Assembly: GCA_030737835.1 (NCBI GenBank)
Contig: JAUJYN010000048.1
Location: forward strand, 489,504 to 553,503
Direction: 5' to 3'
DNA: 64,000 nucleotides
From: Acorus gramineus
Lineage: Eukaryota > Streptophyta > Magnoliopsida > Acorales > Acoraceae
Under the pieces are notes generated by a model, which was not told the origin of the DNA, did no database searches, and worked only from the letters and a program-made list of their open reading frames with translations. The first letter of the stretch is position 1, and every line of letters begins with the position of its first letter. Both the position numbers and the translations under genes were made by a program. Shown in pieces: positions 1 to 12,311 of the stretch.

Positions 1-493
1 ACTATAATTATTTAAGGTTAATATGAGTTGTGTTGCATTGATTGTGCCATTCACTGAGCATGTGGCTCACCCCTCGCATATTCTTTTCCTCCAGTTGTAT
101 CTGAGTCGGATCTGAAGGAGGAGCTCCTCGAGGCACCACAACAGTAGCGGAGCAGCGTCACGTTTTGGGTTCTGCGAGTGAGAGGCCATCAGCATCCCCT
201 TCTTGATTGTATGTATTGTTATCCGTGCTTGGGCACACACTTGTATTTGGATGTCATTGTTTATATTGGCTCTCACAGGACAGTTGATTATGTATTCGGG
301 TCTGTAATATGTCTTTGAATTACAGACTCAGTCGTTTAAGCTTCCGCTATATGTATATATATTATGTCAGCTACATTATTGTCTGTGTTATCATTTTTGA
401 TGTTGTTTAGAGTATTTTATTGATCTCCTGTATAGACTGCTGATATTATATATATTTGCCACATATCGGGGACGGCCGCCTTGGGGCGTGACA
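1..493 (+). mobile_element. Type A LTR, 3' part (continues left of window)
   Basis: This is the end of a plus-orientation type A LTR. It closes with the family terminus GGGGCGTGACA at 483-493 and aligns by eye with the last part of the solo LTR at 15852-19346, including the ATCTGAGTCGGATCTG block. An acceptor-like CCTCCAG ends at position 94, the same place as in the other copies. The other end and the target duplication lie outside the window, so I cannot say whether it is a solo LTR. Confidence 0.85.
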
Positions 494-1042
494 TCAAGGA
501 CCTGAACCTAGTCCTGCAGGGGCCGTATCTGAGACCGCAACCCCTCCACCTGTCCGGCCCTCGCCTAGCGATACTCGTTGGCGGCCTTGAGCTTTTTCTC
601 CAACTCATTTAGCTCAACCAACAATGGAAGACATCATTTAGAAAACAAAGAGAAGAAGCAAAGGGAGAAAAGAAAGGAAAAGAAAAACTTTTCTTATGTA
701 GGCGTCCAGGATCTCCTCCTCCATGGTCCCGAGGATGCAGACATATTCTTGGCGATACCAGGCCATGTACACCTCAATGCCTGCCACCTTGGGACGACGC
801 TCCACCAGAGTCCCTCTACTCTCCCATCCCCTCACATGCACCGCGTAGTTCCTCGGGAGTTTCGTATCCCAAGGAATATCAGCTACTGGAATCGGAGGAC
901 GTTTCGGTAGAGGATTGGGCACCCACTGGTGGTACCCAAGCTGGCGGACGACCCGGCTGATCGCATGGAAGACAACTTCATTGAAGAAAATCAGCCAGAT
1001 ATCCCTCGACAACGCCTCAGGGACTGCCTCCTCCATATAAGG
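494..1042 (-). pseudogene. Plant mobile domain (PMD)-like gene fragment
   Basis: Minus-strand reading gives a peptide with FHAISRVVRQLGYHQWVP followed by a variable stretch and VYMAWYRQEYVCILG. This resembles the C-terminal part of the aminotransferase-like plant mobile domain, whose members have an R-V-L-R-Q-F/L-G block followed about 50 residues later by W-x-x-Y/W-R-x-E-Y. Downstream, at about 500-610, a Glu/Lys/Leu-rich stretch looks like coiled coil, which often follows PMD domains. The first residues of the open frame come from the neighbouring LTR and are not part of the gene. PMD genes occur both as host genes and as passengers of MULEs and gypsy elements. The fragment lies between two LTRs and could be either. 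It is degraded, and no function is inferred. Confidence 0.5.
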
Positions 1043-4000
1043 TGTTATACCTGTGTCTTTTTGAGCCATTTTGGTTAAGCCTTGGTCGCATCTGGGTCAC
1101 TCAGGGCCTTTTTCTTTTTCGATCGGAGTCGCTAAAATTTGTCTTTTAGCCACCTACGGGAGTTGGAGTACTCTGATTGAAAATCTAACTGCATATTATG
1201 GGTCCTGGTACTGTTTCGTACTACCCATAAAAATTTCATCGAATTCCGGTAACGTTTTGAAAAATATGCAGTTCCGAACCGTATCCAGGTTTTGAGAGTT
1301 CCTGGTTGGTCGAATAGTGTGAGATATTTTGGGGATGTGGTGACCCTTGGTAACCTTACCCCCACCTTGCTTGGGGATGAAGAAACCATTGGTTATTTGA
1401 TATGTGAGTGGGTGAGCCTAACCCTAACCTCACCCCCCCTTAAGGTCACCCCTAGGCACTATTTGGGCATGAAAATGACTTTTCTACCCTCTCTCTCTCT
1501 CCCCCTCTCTCCCATTTCGTGGAACACCTTCTCTCCCTCTCTTGGTCTCTTTTTTTCTCCTCTTTGTGTGTGAAGAGGGAGGAGGAAGAAGCAATTGAAG
1601 GAAAAGATGAAGAAGAAGCACAAGAAAGAGTGAGAAAGGGTGAGTATGTGTTGTTGTTGTTTCTCTTCTCTCTATCCCCTTCTCATGCCCCTTTGCACCC
1701 CTGTTTTCTGCCATGAAGGGCTTGAGGAGATGCTGATGAGGTGGTGGTAGTGGTGGTGGTGGTTGAGGTGGTCGTGGGTGTGTCGAGAACCCCGCATCTC
1801 CCCATTTCCCTCCCCCTGTTTTGGTAAGGCAGCACTCTGTATTTTAAAGATATCAGTGCATCTAGTATTTAGAGACACATTTTTAGGATTATGTCTTCAT
1901 ATGATATGATCATCTATGTGTCTAGTTGTTATATATGAAATTTGGGCTCATTATGATATCTGTGGTGTAAGTTAGAACCTGTTTTGCATGGCCTGTCCAG
2001 ATTCGTGTAGGAATTGACCTGCTTCTGGAAATAATTTATTTCGGGCTTGTAGAGGCAAAATTAGGTTCTAATGTCTGCATGGATTATGATCCCAGCATAT
2101 CAGAGAATGTGCACGTTTTATTTCATAATTTTTGGAAGTGTATTGGGTGCTGTGGAGATCAATTAGTAGGGCTGGTTGTAGCAGGTTTGGCAGTTTTGTT
2201 TGGTTGAGTGTCAAGGAGTAGTTTGCATGTGTCTTGTGTGATAATATGGAAGTATCAGGGGTTAGGGTCTTCATGAAGTAGGCTTATATGTGTGATAGGA
2301 GGTTCCATAATTTAATTATGGATCATTGGTTGTGTTTTGCAGATCTCGTAGACCGGACACGCGGCGATCCGGGTATCGGTGAGTGGTTTGATCCAATCCC
2401 CCCCCCCCTCGAGATGCGCTCGACGCGAAGTCGTGCGTCGCGCATCGATGGGGCATCCTAGCTATACTACTTGTGTAGATAAGTAGTATGGCCATGCTTA
2501 ATCTATAATATGTTAGATATCTTGCATGCTAGGCTTATATGGCATGTATTGTATCCATGTATGTATGATTGTATTGCATGCGCCCCTCTAGTATGGGCAT
2601 GTATTTTGTAATGTGTATGGATGTATAGAATATGGCATGCCTTAGGTAGTATTGTAATACTACTCCCACCATATTAATTGGAATATCTAGCATGATTAAG
2701 TCTGGGTTAATAACGGGCACCTACCTAATATTCCCTTGCGATAAGACTCGAGGGCGTGGTGTAGTTGTTGCGCCCATGCTAATGGGGCAAAGCTATGACC
2801 AACTTCATGAGATGATGATCTCTCTCGCCCTCTCCCTCTGCACGAACTGAGTAAGTAGAGGCGATTTCCTACTCGACTCGGGTTCGTTTGGAATATTAGC
2901 ATTCACCTGTTAGTGCACGAGATCGCGCTTGACCCTTCCCTTTTGAGTTGGCGATATCCAACGCATGTTAGAGTATATTTTGTATGTTTATACGATTAGT
3001 GCCCTCATATGCATGTGTAGTTAGGCCTTGCCTTGTATGTATGTTGCATGATGTGTTGTTTATGCCATATACTCATGTTAGGGAGAACCTCTATAGTTAA
3101 GCATATGTTATTGTGCATGTGGATCAAGTTCCTTCAGTGATAGAATTCTCCTGTAATAATGATGTGCATATTAAAACTGATTAGTCCTATCTGAAATAGG
3201 CGTGGGTATGACCCGTTGTCGGGTTGTACCTTATTAGTTAGAGCGCTAGCGATGTAATCGCCCCCGTGCATCCGAGCGATGCACTCGTTTGGAATTCAGG
3301 AGAATTCATTATCTTATCGGTTTTGTTAAGCCGGTAGTTGTGGCATTAAGCTAGGCCTACCCGTGTTAGGCGTGTATATGAACCGCCTGTTGGGTTATGT
3401 GCCTTGGGATTATTTCTGCGTGAGAGCAGAGGTAACCCCCTTGTGTTCGAGCGACGCAACCGTATGGGAGTACAATAGTATTTGATATCCTCGATATGTG
3501 ATTATCGAGAGTAGTTGTTTTTCCATTGGGTTCGCTTTGCGAACATGGAATGTTTACTCCCAATGTCATCCGTGTTGAAGAGGCCCGGGTTGTAGCTGTC
3601 CTGACAGAGGGCTCCCATCCGTAGGTACCACCGATGCGTTCGGGAGCGTATTGATCGTGGGAGTGTACCAGGTAGAGGCTACCCGGGAGAGGGCTAACGA
3701 ATGATATTGCGAGCGTGGAATCGTTCTCCCCTTCGTTGGATCCGACGTAGGAACTTCCCGGTGTTGGAAAAGCTGTCCTGACAGAGGGCTCCCATCTGTA
3801 GGTACTACCGATGCGTTCGGAAGCGTACTGATCGTGGGAGTATACCAGGTAGAGACTACCCGGGGAAAGGGCTACCGGTGGATCAAGGGTATAGAGCAAT
3901 CTAAGTCTCTTCCAAAAGTCCTATATCACCTCTAAAGGGTGAGGGTGAGGATGAGGTGAAGACACGTCGCCGCGTGACCCATTCGTTGTTCGTCCGTTCC

Positions 4001-4980
4001 CATAGTTGTTGGGTCCGGTTGCGTATCGATGTTCAAAGACATCGTTGGGCAGTTATCCCGATGTAGATGATCCAGTAGCGTTGTGTAGACCAGTAATTCC
4101 GGGTCTCTTCGACCAATGGTATGGTCTCTCCCCAAGAGATCCTATAGTCTCCCTCCGGGAGTGAGGGTGTGGATGAGGCGAAGACACGTTGCCTCATGAC
4201 CCATTCGTTATTCGACCGTTCCCATAGTTGTTGGGTCCGGTCTCGTGATTGATGTTGAAGGACATCGTTGGGCGATTGTCTAGATGTAGATGATCCAGTA
4301 GTGTTGAGTAGACCAGTAAATCCGGGTCTCTTTGACCGACAGTATGGTCTCTAGACTAGTAAATCCAGGTTTCTTCGACCGACGGTATGGTCTCTCCCCA
4401 TAAGTCCCAAAAGACTCCCTCCGGGAGTGAGGGTGGGGGTGAGGTTAGTCGCGCCGCCATGTGACCCAGTTATCCATGGGTTTCTACCCATGTTTTTCCT
4501 TGAAAGGAAATTGATTATGTATTGAACTATAGAATGGTGATTGGTTTCCAGCCACTCACTGAGCTTGTAGCTCACCCCTCGCATACTGTTTCTTTTTAGG
4601 GGCAGTGTTGGGCGTGGAGCTGGAGCTTTCCTTTGGCGTGGTCTTATGGGTGTGGAGCGTTCTGCCGGTGGGTGGCGAGTACGAGGCTGTCAGCATTCCT
4701 AGAGTCATTTTATGCTTGTAAATCGTGCATGTGGCACAGGTTGTATTTTCTTTGGTCTAGACTTGGCTTTCACAGGACATTGATTGTGTATTCGGGTCTG
4801 TAATAATGTTTTTGGTTTACAGACATTTTTTATATATTATGCTTTCGCTTTTCAGTCAGTTATCATTATCCTTGCTTTGCCACCTTGTGTGTGGTTGTTG
4901 GAGTCTTTATTGACCTCAGGTATTGATAGCTGATATTTATTATTGCCACGTCTCAGGGACGGTCGCCCTGGGGCGTGACA
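1043..4980 (+). mobile_element. Type B LTR, plus orientation (AT-rich intron variant)
   Basis: The start is TGTTATACCTGTGTC at 1043 and the end is GGGGCGTGACA at 4980, so the canonical TG...CA ends are present. No gag or pol is attached. The U3 part contains CT microsatellites at about 1490-1550. A donor-like TTGGTAAGG lies at 1821-1829, a TTTTGCAG acceptor-like site ends at 2342, and a 36-nt module lies at 2343-2378 before GGTGAGTGG. Between that donor and acceptor this copy has an AT-rich block of about 0.5 kb in place of the GC-rich block of other copies. The left flank is TAAGG and no matching duplication follows at 4981, so one edge has been rearranged. Confidence 0.85.
2343..2378 (+). 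other. 36-nt mini-exon-like module in type B LTR
   Basis: The module begins ATCTCGTAGACC and ends GGGTATCG. It is preceded by GTGTTTTGCAG and followed by GTGAGTGG. Its length equals that of the type A modules although much of its sequence differs. Splicing is inferred from the flanking signals only. Confidence 0.5.
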
Positions 4981-5197
4981 CTCACAGAACAGTGATTGTG
5001 TATTCGAGTCTGTAATAATGTTTTTGGTTTACAGACATTGTTGATATCTTATGCTTCCGCTTTTCAGTTGAGTTATCAGTTATCTTTGTTTCGCCATCTT
5101 GTGTGTTGTTTATTGGAGTCATTATTGACCTCTTGTACTTGATAGCTGATACTTCATTATTGCCACGTCTCGGGGACGGTCACCCTGGGGCGTGACA
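4981..5197 (+). repeat. Partial tandem duplicate of the LTR 3' end
   Basis: This segment repeats the last part of the preceding LTR (about 4766-4980) and ends with the same CGTGACA at 5197. Differences are scattered, for example CTCACAGAACAG against TTTCACAGGACA, so the duplication is not very recent or was drawn from another copy. Confidence 0.75.
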
Positions 5198-5339
5198 GTA
5201 GTACAAAACGATACCAGGACCCATAATATGCAGTTAGATTTTTAATCAGAGTACTCCAACTCCCGTAGGTGGTTAAAAGCTAAAATTTTAGCGACTCCGA
5301 TCGAAAAAAAATAAGGCTCCAAATGACACAGGCATAACA
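5198..5339 (-). mobile_element. Type B LTR fragment, minus orientation (U3 end)
   Basis: The fragment carries the type B U3 end: GGACCCATAATATGCAG, the CCGATCGAAAA block and the terminus GACACAGGCATAACA ending at 5339. It abuts MULE-1 transposase coding sequence at 5340 on one side and the plus-orientation LTR piece at 5197 on the other. That makes a small inverted LTR junction. Confidence 0.75.
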
Positions 5340-6666
5340 ATTGGAAGGTTGCGGGCTTCAAGTATGCATGAATTGAATGACTCAGCATAGTTGGAGTACA
5401 TTTCCCCATATCTTTCTCCTGAAAACACTGCATTAGCCCAATGATTTGGATCGGAGTCCTCAACCCACTTCGCGGCTTGTTCAAAGTATCCACACATGTG
5501 TGCTAGGGCTCTTGTATAGTCTTCTATCATGAGTCCATAAGCTGCAGCATCTAAAAGTTGGAGCAATTTCTTTCTAATGGTTATACTAAACTTACCAGCG
5601 ATAGCTTCTCTAAAGTTCATTTTCAAGTGTCGTAGACAATATGAATGGTGTGATGTAGGGAAGACTCCAGGGATAGCTAACATCAATCCCTTACCCCTAT
5701 CAGAAATTAAAGTGATCGTTCGATCTGCATATATGATTTTTTTGAGGCATGTCAATGTCCACGTCCAATTGTCTTCGATCTCTTGATCCACAACTGAAAA
5801 TGCTAATGGAAGGAAACCTTCATCTCCATTTTTAGCAATGATACATAGCAAAATACCTTGATATTTTGATTTCAGAAATGTTCCATCTAGGAACAACAGA
5901 GCCCTACAACCTGTTTCAAAACCAATGAGTGAAGCACCAAAGCATACAAAGAATCGTCTAAATCTATGGTCATCAGAAGTGAATTCAATCTCTACATAAC
6001 TTCCGGGATTTGTAGCCATCACCGCATCAGCATACCACCGAAGATTATCAAATGAGAGGGATTCGTCTCCACGTAAGTCCTTGCAAGCCACCTCTTTCCC
6101 TTGCCAAGCCTTGTGATACGGTAATTGGATTCCATAATTACTAAACAAGTCCTTTACTATATCTCTGGGTTGATACAATGGGGTGTCAATAAGCTTAGTC
6201 CTTGTAATCTCACCCACCCATCTTCGTGATGCTCTTGGATGACCATTTGTTGATATTCCATCACCACATGAATGAATATTATTCAACGATTTGATTTTGA
6301 AGTAAGGGCCTAATCCGACTCTCGAGCAATGAACTCGCCATCCACAAGAAGGGTGTGGGTGTTTGCACTTAGCAGTTCTCCGTACCTTATCTTTCTTCAC
6401 GTATTCAAAATCAAATGAATGCACTATAGAATAATTGGTCAACTGCATGAAAAAATCTTTAACATTTTCAAATTGTTAATTCACCGAATGAATGATATTC
6501 TCCCAAAAGCTTGTCAGCATCTCACCGCTTGAACTCCCACTAATGGATTCCCTTCGAGAAACCATGCAACAAGATGTAGGTACTGAAGATGTTCGTACTG
6601 TCGGGCCCAGGTTCAGGTGGACATTGTTGGACATCCTACATTTCATTCCCATCATAGCATTAGAAG
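5340..6666 (-). pseudogene. MULE-1 transposase, central catalytic part (mudrA-like)
   Basis: The longest frame starts at 6448, and about 370 of its 386 residues belong to the transposase. In order I see a MuDR-type zinc-binding DNA-binding domain (C28, C35, H59, C61 of this frame; the run AKCKHPHPSCGWRVHCSR is typical) and then the MULE DDE domain. The first aspartate is D188 in LLFLDGTFLK. The second is D250 in LISDRGKGL, followed by the conserved SYCLRHLKMNF block (C271, H274). The protein would cut and join the element ends in the nucleus. Coding sequence continues upstream of the frame start in phase (QFENVKDFF), but an in-frame TAA at 6476-6478 separates it from the preceding Ser-rich linker, so the copy is dead. 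The last residues of the open frame come from the LTR that replaces the C-terminal part. Confidence 0.92.
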
Positions 6667-8327
6667 TGTCACGCCCCAGGGCGGCCAACCCCGGGACGCG
6701 GCAAATGTATATATATCATATCAGAAGCCTACACAGGAGGTCAATAATATATATCATACACAGACAACTAGAATGACACACATGCAACAAAAGGGGCTGA
6801 CATGATATATACACCAAATGCGGAAGCAAAAGACTGAATCTGTGAATAAACATTCTACAGACTTGATACTCAATCATCTGTCCTGTGAGAGCCAATATAC
6901 ACAAATACAACTAAATATACATAACACGTGCTCAGCACGGAAATCCAATACATACAGCCAAGGAAAGGGATGCTGACAGCCTCTGGTACTCGCGGACGTA
7001 GCGCTGCTCCGCTACTGAAGAAATCCCTCGGAAAGCTCCAACTGCTGCTCCGGCTCCAGCTCAGGCTTAGTGACCACTGGGGAAAAACATGTGCGAGGGG
7101 TGAGCCACACGCTCAGTGAACAGCACAACCCACGCATCACAGACAATATTACCAATATTCCATTATTTTATCCAGCCATCAATACATAACAACATAATCC
7201 AGTGGTTCGTACTTCGCCGAACCACCACACCCTCACCCTCACCCATCAATGGGTGACATAGGCTATTGGGACTGATAATCATCTATTCACAAATCCAGTA
7301 GGTCGCTCATCGCCAACCCACTACACCCTCACCCTCACCCTCACCCATCAATGGGTGACATAGGATTTTGGGACTGACTAGGCTGCTGGTCACCCTTGGT
7401 CCACCGATAGTCTCTCCCTCCACTCCGTAGGCCGCCTGGTCTACTCCCACATTCAGCACAGTCCGTCACCAAATCAGGAGGTGCCTACTGATGGGAGCCC
7501 TCTGTCAGGAAGGCCCTGTCTAACGTTGGGGGTAGCCTCTACCGAATCCAACGCAGGGAACAGAACAGCCTATCCATACGCATATGATCCACTCGGATCC
7601 GCCAACTACATATCATTACAACTCAAATGTCATGAATTCCTCTGAATTCAACCAGGTGCATCATCAAGATGCGGGAACATGTACAAAAATCAGTAAGGCT
7701 GGAATATCATTGGGGGAAAGAAACTCGGAAGGGCGGCGTGAGTTCCCGTTATAGGATACCCCGACAACCAAACAAGGAACACGGAGTACCCTAACCGGGT
7801 CTCACCGCTGTCCTTGCAAGGCCCCTCCCCTATAATATCTACCAACTATACTAATAATTATACCAATCATACAATCATTACATATAATATTATTGGGACT
7901 AGAACCTTGGGAGGGCAGCCCGAGGTCCCGATACAGGACATCCCGACAACCAAACAAGGAACACGGAGTACCCTAACACGGGTCTCAGCGTTGACCTCGC
8001 AAGGCTCCTCCCTATAATATTATCCTAAGGCATGCGATCTAACAGATACCAGCATTTAATTTAATAATTAAACTAGTAGGACGCATGCATAGGCCGGGGT
8101 TTCCTAGCATGAAAACCAGGGGACATGCTGCATGGCTCATACGCATATCCTATGGGTGCAAGTCCCTAACATAAAAGCCTAGGGTAGCATGCATTCTACA
8201 CATCATTCACACAAGCATGGATTACATATTATTTGCAGGTAATATTTATCCATGTCGCCCCAAGAGAGGTCGGTATACGCCCAAGTGCGTATAACACCTC
8301 TCTACTGGGTTGGATTGTCCCACTCAC

Positions 8328-8363
8328 CAGTATCTGGGTCGACGCGCGACCGCCCGTCTAGAT
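8328..8363 (-). other. 36-nt mini-exon-like module in type A LTR
   Basis: Read on the minus strand it is preceded by TGTCTTGCAG and followed by GTGAGTGGGACAATCC. It starts ATCTAGACGGGCGGTC and ends GATACTG. Its centre GGTCGCGCGTCGACC can fold as a 5-bp hairpin. Confidence 0.5.
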
Positions 8364-8439
8364 CTGCAAGACAGACAATCAATTGGTGAGTTAAAATCCA
8401 TAAATACTACAAAATACATAAACCCATAATTAAACTCCC

Positions 8440-9120
8440 AACACTCGGGCAAACGTGCATACGACCCGCACGCACGCTAGCCCGAGCACTCCGACAACCA
8501 CCCGCACGGCCGGCCACCACCCGCACGGCCCCCGCGCGCGGCGCCTCGCCCCCGCGCACACCCTCCCTGCCTTGCCACGCCCCGCGCACGCCTCGCGCGC
8601 GCCTCCTCGCCCCGCGCGCACCCCGCGCGCACCTCCGCAGCCTCGCCGCGCCTCGCGCGCACCACCACGGCCTCGCCGCGCCTCCGCGCGCACCCCAGCA
8701 CCTCGGCCAGCACCTCGGCCAGCACCTCGCGCGTCCAGCACCTCCGCCAGCACCTCCGCGCGCGCCCAGCACCCGTGCGCTCCGCCCAGCACCTCGGCCA
8801 GCACCTCCGCGCGCGCCCAGACCAGCGCCCAGACCAGCTCGCCATCAGCCCCTCGCGCCCAGCACGACCAGCCCCACGCACCAGACCCGCGCACACTCCG
8901 CGCACACGCCGCGCGCACGCACACCCGCGCACGCACGCGCGCATGCCCGCGCGTGCCCGGCCTGCGCGCTGCCTGGCCGCTGCCGCTGCTCCCTGCTGCC
9001 CGGGACAGTCCCCAGCCTGCCGAGCACCTCCAACCACCCCTCCCACTGCCCCGACCACCTCCAACCACCTCCGACCACCCTCCGACGACCCCCACTGCCG
9101 CTGACCACCTCCCAACCACA
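8440..9120. repeat. GC-rich CG-alternating block within type A LTR
   Basis: The block is dominated by CGCGC, GCGCAC and CCAGCACCTCG units. The last forms a short tandem series at 8695-8870. Long open frames exist on both strands only because stop codons are rare at this composition. It lies between the donor-like CGGTAAGC (minus strand, about 9168) and the acceptor-like site before 8363. Confidence 0.8.
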
Positions 9121-9340
9121 AAACCCCCCCCTAGCAATCATCTAGACAAGAAAAGAGGGAAGGGAAGCTTACCGAGGGGAGGGAGCGAAGTCCGGACGCT
9201 CTCCGCGCGCCGAAACCTTTCCCAAAGGCTCTCTTACGCCCCGATCTATCACGGCCCTCGATTTGGCTCGAAACAGAGGAGAGAGAGGGGAGGTCGGAGA
9301 GGCTAGAGTCGTCGGAATCGGGATTTGAAGGCACCGGGGC

Positions 9341-9361
9341 GTAGATCGGGACCCGATCTAC
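9341..9361. promoter_or_regulatory. 21-bp perfect palindrome in LTR
   Basis: The core is GATCGGG-A-CCCGATC, extended by GTA/TAC on the two sides. Identical or near-identical copies occur at 16253-16273, 30655-30675, 37300-37320 and 47130-47150. It lies in the putative leader exon upstream of the first donor-like site. It could be a DNA-binding site or an RNA hairpin. Confidence 0.5.
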
Positions 9362-9943
9362 ACTTCCCGTGCTTTAGGTTTTCGATTTTGAGGGGTCTAG
9401 GGGGCTTGTAAGGAAGAAAAACGGAGAGGGGAGAGAGAGATCTCGACGAGGAAGACAATGAATAGTAATCAGATATTTTTTTGATTCCTTTTAAGTAATG
9501 TGCGACTTAAAAACCCGGATACGCCCCGGAACTGGGAAATTTTTGCAAACGATGCCAGAATTTGATGAAATTTTCATGAGAGGTCTAAAATGGCGCCAGG
9601 ACACCAAATATGCAGTCAGATTTCCAATCGGAGTCCTCTATCTCAGACGATAGCTAACAGTCTGAAAATAAGCGGTTCCGATCGAAAACCCTAAAAATTT
9701 TAAAAACTGCCAGGACGCTCCAACGGTTACCAGCAGGTTAAAAGTGACACAAATATAACAAGAAGTCATACAATAAAGCACATGAAGCATTGTCATACAG
9801 TGGTAAAAATGATATATCATACACTATTATGGTTACTTAGTACAATGTTAACCAGTACGGGTACATTGCTAAATCATATCAGTACACTATTAGTATATAA
9901 TTAAACCATTGGATCACGACAAAAGGTAGTAAAACAATTTACC

Positions 9944-10255
9944 TTTGTCCTGCATCTCTAGCAGAGCTTTGTTCAGAATTTATGAAAACATTAATCTGGA
10001 TAAAGTTGGACCCACACATCTTGTGAATGTCATACATAGTCTCAACATCTTCATTGTTCACAAGAGTCATTCTCATATTTTCTTGAACGGGAATGTCGTA
10101 CTTCAAAATGATTGTCGGTGCATCGAACTTCCATCTTTCACATAACTTACTTACAATATCTGAAAGTGTTGTAGTTCTACCAACATGAACTACTTGTGTT
10201 TCTCCGTTGTAGGAACAAAATGCCATCAGGGTATCCATGTACAAACTCAAATATT
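9944..10255 (-). pseudogene. MULE-1 transposase N-terminal exon (PB1-like domain)
   Basis: A 312-nt exon is bounded on the minus strand by acceptor-like TTTTTGCAG and donor-like AAAGGTAAAT. It encodes YMDTLMAFCSYNGETQ..., then TTTLSDIVSKLCERW and VNNEDVETMYDIHKM. This matches the N-terminal PB1-like domain found ahead of the DNA-binding domain in many plant MULE transposases, with its acidic N-x-E-D-V motif. The exon itself is open. The gene is split downstream by the LTR at 6667-9760. Confidence 0.75.
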
Positions 10256-10923
10256 CTGCAAAAACGAATCATGTGTTAAATCTCAGAACAGTATAAAATG
10301 CATTACGTACAATATTAATGCCACATACACACTGTGTATCTACTAAACATAAAAAATGATAATCTACATTGAGTACACTGTTAATTGATCTGGGTACATT
10401 GTTAATTTATTCGTGTACATTGTTAATTGATCTGGGAACAACGTAATCGTATCTCTATATAACCATTAGAATTATATAAATTGTATCAGTTGACATGAAT
10501 GCTAACACAATTTGCATTTTATACTGTAACATAAATCCAGAACCAAAAGCAATGCCATTGTTATTCAAGCAATCTCTTTAATTAGAGCATTATGAATCTC
10601 CATACCTATTTGTAACTCGTGGTTCCTTCACTGTCGTCGTGAGTTTTCAATGGAGAAGAAGAAGATTGGATGGTTCAACCGCAGTCATTATCGATCTCTA
10701 GGTGCGATTTAGGGTGTCGGAGACCCGATTTTCAATGGTTCAACCGTCATAGCCATGGGAGGGTGTTCAATGCAACTTAGGGTTTTAAATGGAGTGTTCG
10801 GAGGGTTGGGGAAGAAGAAGGGAAGGGAAAAACTAATTGTTGAAGGGGTACATTGGGTATGCTAATGGAGGAAGCAAACGACAGTTGTTAGTTTGGACCT
10901 AGAAATAATTAAATCAGAGGTTA

Positions 10924-11007
10924 GGGACCTAGAAATATCTTGAAAAGGTCCAGGGACCTAAAAATAATGAGGGATAGGATGGGGGGACCTCTAATTAATT
11001 TCCCCTT
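10924..11007 (-). repeat. MULE-1 terminal inverted repeat
   Basis: Read on the minus strand the end is AAGGGGAAATTAATTAGAGG, then TCC-rich sequence and CTCATTATTTTTAGGTCC, with further TTTCTAGGTCC repeats inward. The first 22 or so bases match the MULE-2 end at 12312 in opposite orientation. Confidence 0.75.
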
Positions 11008-12311
11008 TTATATATATAACATTTGAGCTTTTGTATTAATGAACTTGTTTTGTTTTACTTAATCTTTTGATGAACTTATTTTATTTCAAGTGTATCATAT
11101 GACTACCAAAAAAAAAATTGATATTTTTATCAAGAAATTTTTTTTTATATGAAAAGATTAATTCAGCCCACCAGAAAAAGTGTCCTGGATCCGCCCCTAA
11201 TGCTAAACATAACATTTTTCCATCTTCCAAATAAATACCTTATTATATTTAGTTTGTTTTACAGTTTCATATAATTTGTTAATCATCTGCATTAACTGTA
11301 AAGAAATGTATATATTGTTGAATTTTTTTATGTATTTTTTAAATAAGTTTATAAAATTCATCATAGTATATTCTTCATTATTAAACAATATATATCTCAT
11401 TAAATGATATATATTTTTAAAATTAAATAATTCTCTCTCTCTTTCTTTTGTTCCGTGGATCTTTTGACTCGAACTTTGAGTCATATGTTCAACATATAAC
11501 TAACACACTGAAATCTTTTGCACGTGCATCGTGGTAAGTTGCATCGACCATCGACGAACTTTTGAACGTTCATAGACAGTCGTGCCATCATCAAAATCAT
11601 TATCAAGTGCTATTCCCAATCCCTTGACTTGATAACATATATGTTCCATCTAGATATACTGCTTAGGTCAATCCCTTAATTAAATTATAATTAATGTCCA
11701 TTTTCTTATGATTATTTGATTATCAGAAGATCGATATAGGTGTCTTAAGAGCTAATCAAATCTTTTTTGGAAAAAGTGCCCATCTTAGGGGAGCAAACCA
11801 AACCCACGTGAGTGGAAGGTTTTAATCTTAAAAAATGAAAACAAACAAAAATAAAAATCACAAACGTGGAGGAAATTGTGAAGAAAGTAAAAAAAAATGA
11901 ACATATTCAACCAATATTGTTCTAATTTTTATACAACACAACATGCCTCCGTTCCAAACTCCTAATGGAAATGATGAGCCTTGGAAGTCAAGAGAAGTTT
12001 TTAAAACTAAAAAAAAAATAGTGGCAAACCATATCTAAATAAAAAAATATTTATCATCCCTTGCATAACATTTTATTATTATATATTTATGGGGGTTACA
12101 TCATTAAATATTTCCAAAGACTACATCTTATTTTATAACAAAATTCATTATGGTTGCACAAGGGTCTCCTCCAAATCCTTATTATTCTCCACCCCATGCC
12201 AATTTTTTTATGGGTTTAAGTTGATTTTTTTATGAATAATTTGGATTATAGCCCTAGATAGGGTACAGTAAACTTAAACTTAGTCCATCCTTTTCTTTTC
12301 TTTTAAAATTT
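11008..12311. other. AT-rich spacer between two MULEs
   Basis: No convincing gene. The sequence is AT-rich with poly-A/T runs and no coherent open frame. A GGATCCGCCCCT string near 11190 resembles a motif seen at the ends of degraded plant transposons but is too short to assign. This is probably old intergenic DNA. Confidence 0.5.

Larger units (their letters stand above)
6667..9760 (-). mobile_element. Type A solo LTR
   Basis: The ends TGTCACGCCCC...GACACAAATATAACA (plus strand as given) are flanked by the perfect 5 bp duplication AGAAG (6662-6666 and 9761-9765), and no internal region is present. It is therefore a solo LTR, left by recombination between the two LTRs of a former element. 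It holds two (ACCCTC)n blocks at 7220-7345, a 182-bp tandem duplication at about 7700-8015, the 36-nt module at 8328-8363, a GC-rich block at 8440-9120 and the 21-bp palindrome at 9341-9361. It splits the MULE-1 transposase gene. Confidence 0.95.
5340..11007 (-). mobile_element. MULE-1: Mutator-like DNA transposon, degraded, carries an LTR insertion
   Basis: This is a class II element of the Mutator superfamily. Its right end is an inverted repeat at 10924-11007. A 5' leader follows (donor-like AATAGGTATGG near 10600, read on the minus strand), then a transposase exon at 9944-10255 and the main transposase exon at 5340-6666. A type A solo LTR (6667-9760) with target duplication AGAAG splits the gene. 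The C-terminal part of the transposase and the left inverted repeat are not present, because LTR sequence begins at 5339. Introns contain several copies of TACATTGTTAAT, which also mark MULE-2. Confidence 0.8.

Noticed and set aside
8430-9306. Long frames in the GC block of the LTR at 6667-9760
   Set aside because: Same compositional artefact inside a solo LTR.
11160-11200. Possible end of a hAT or other transposon (GGATCCGCCCCT)
   Set aside because: Too short, with no inverted partner or target duplication found.
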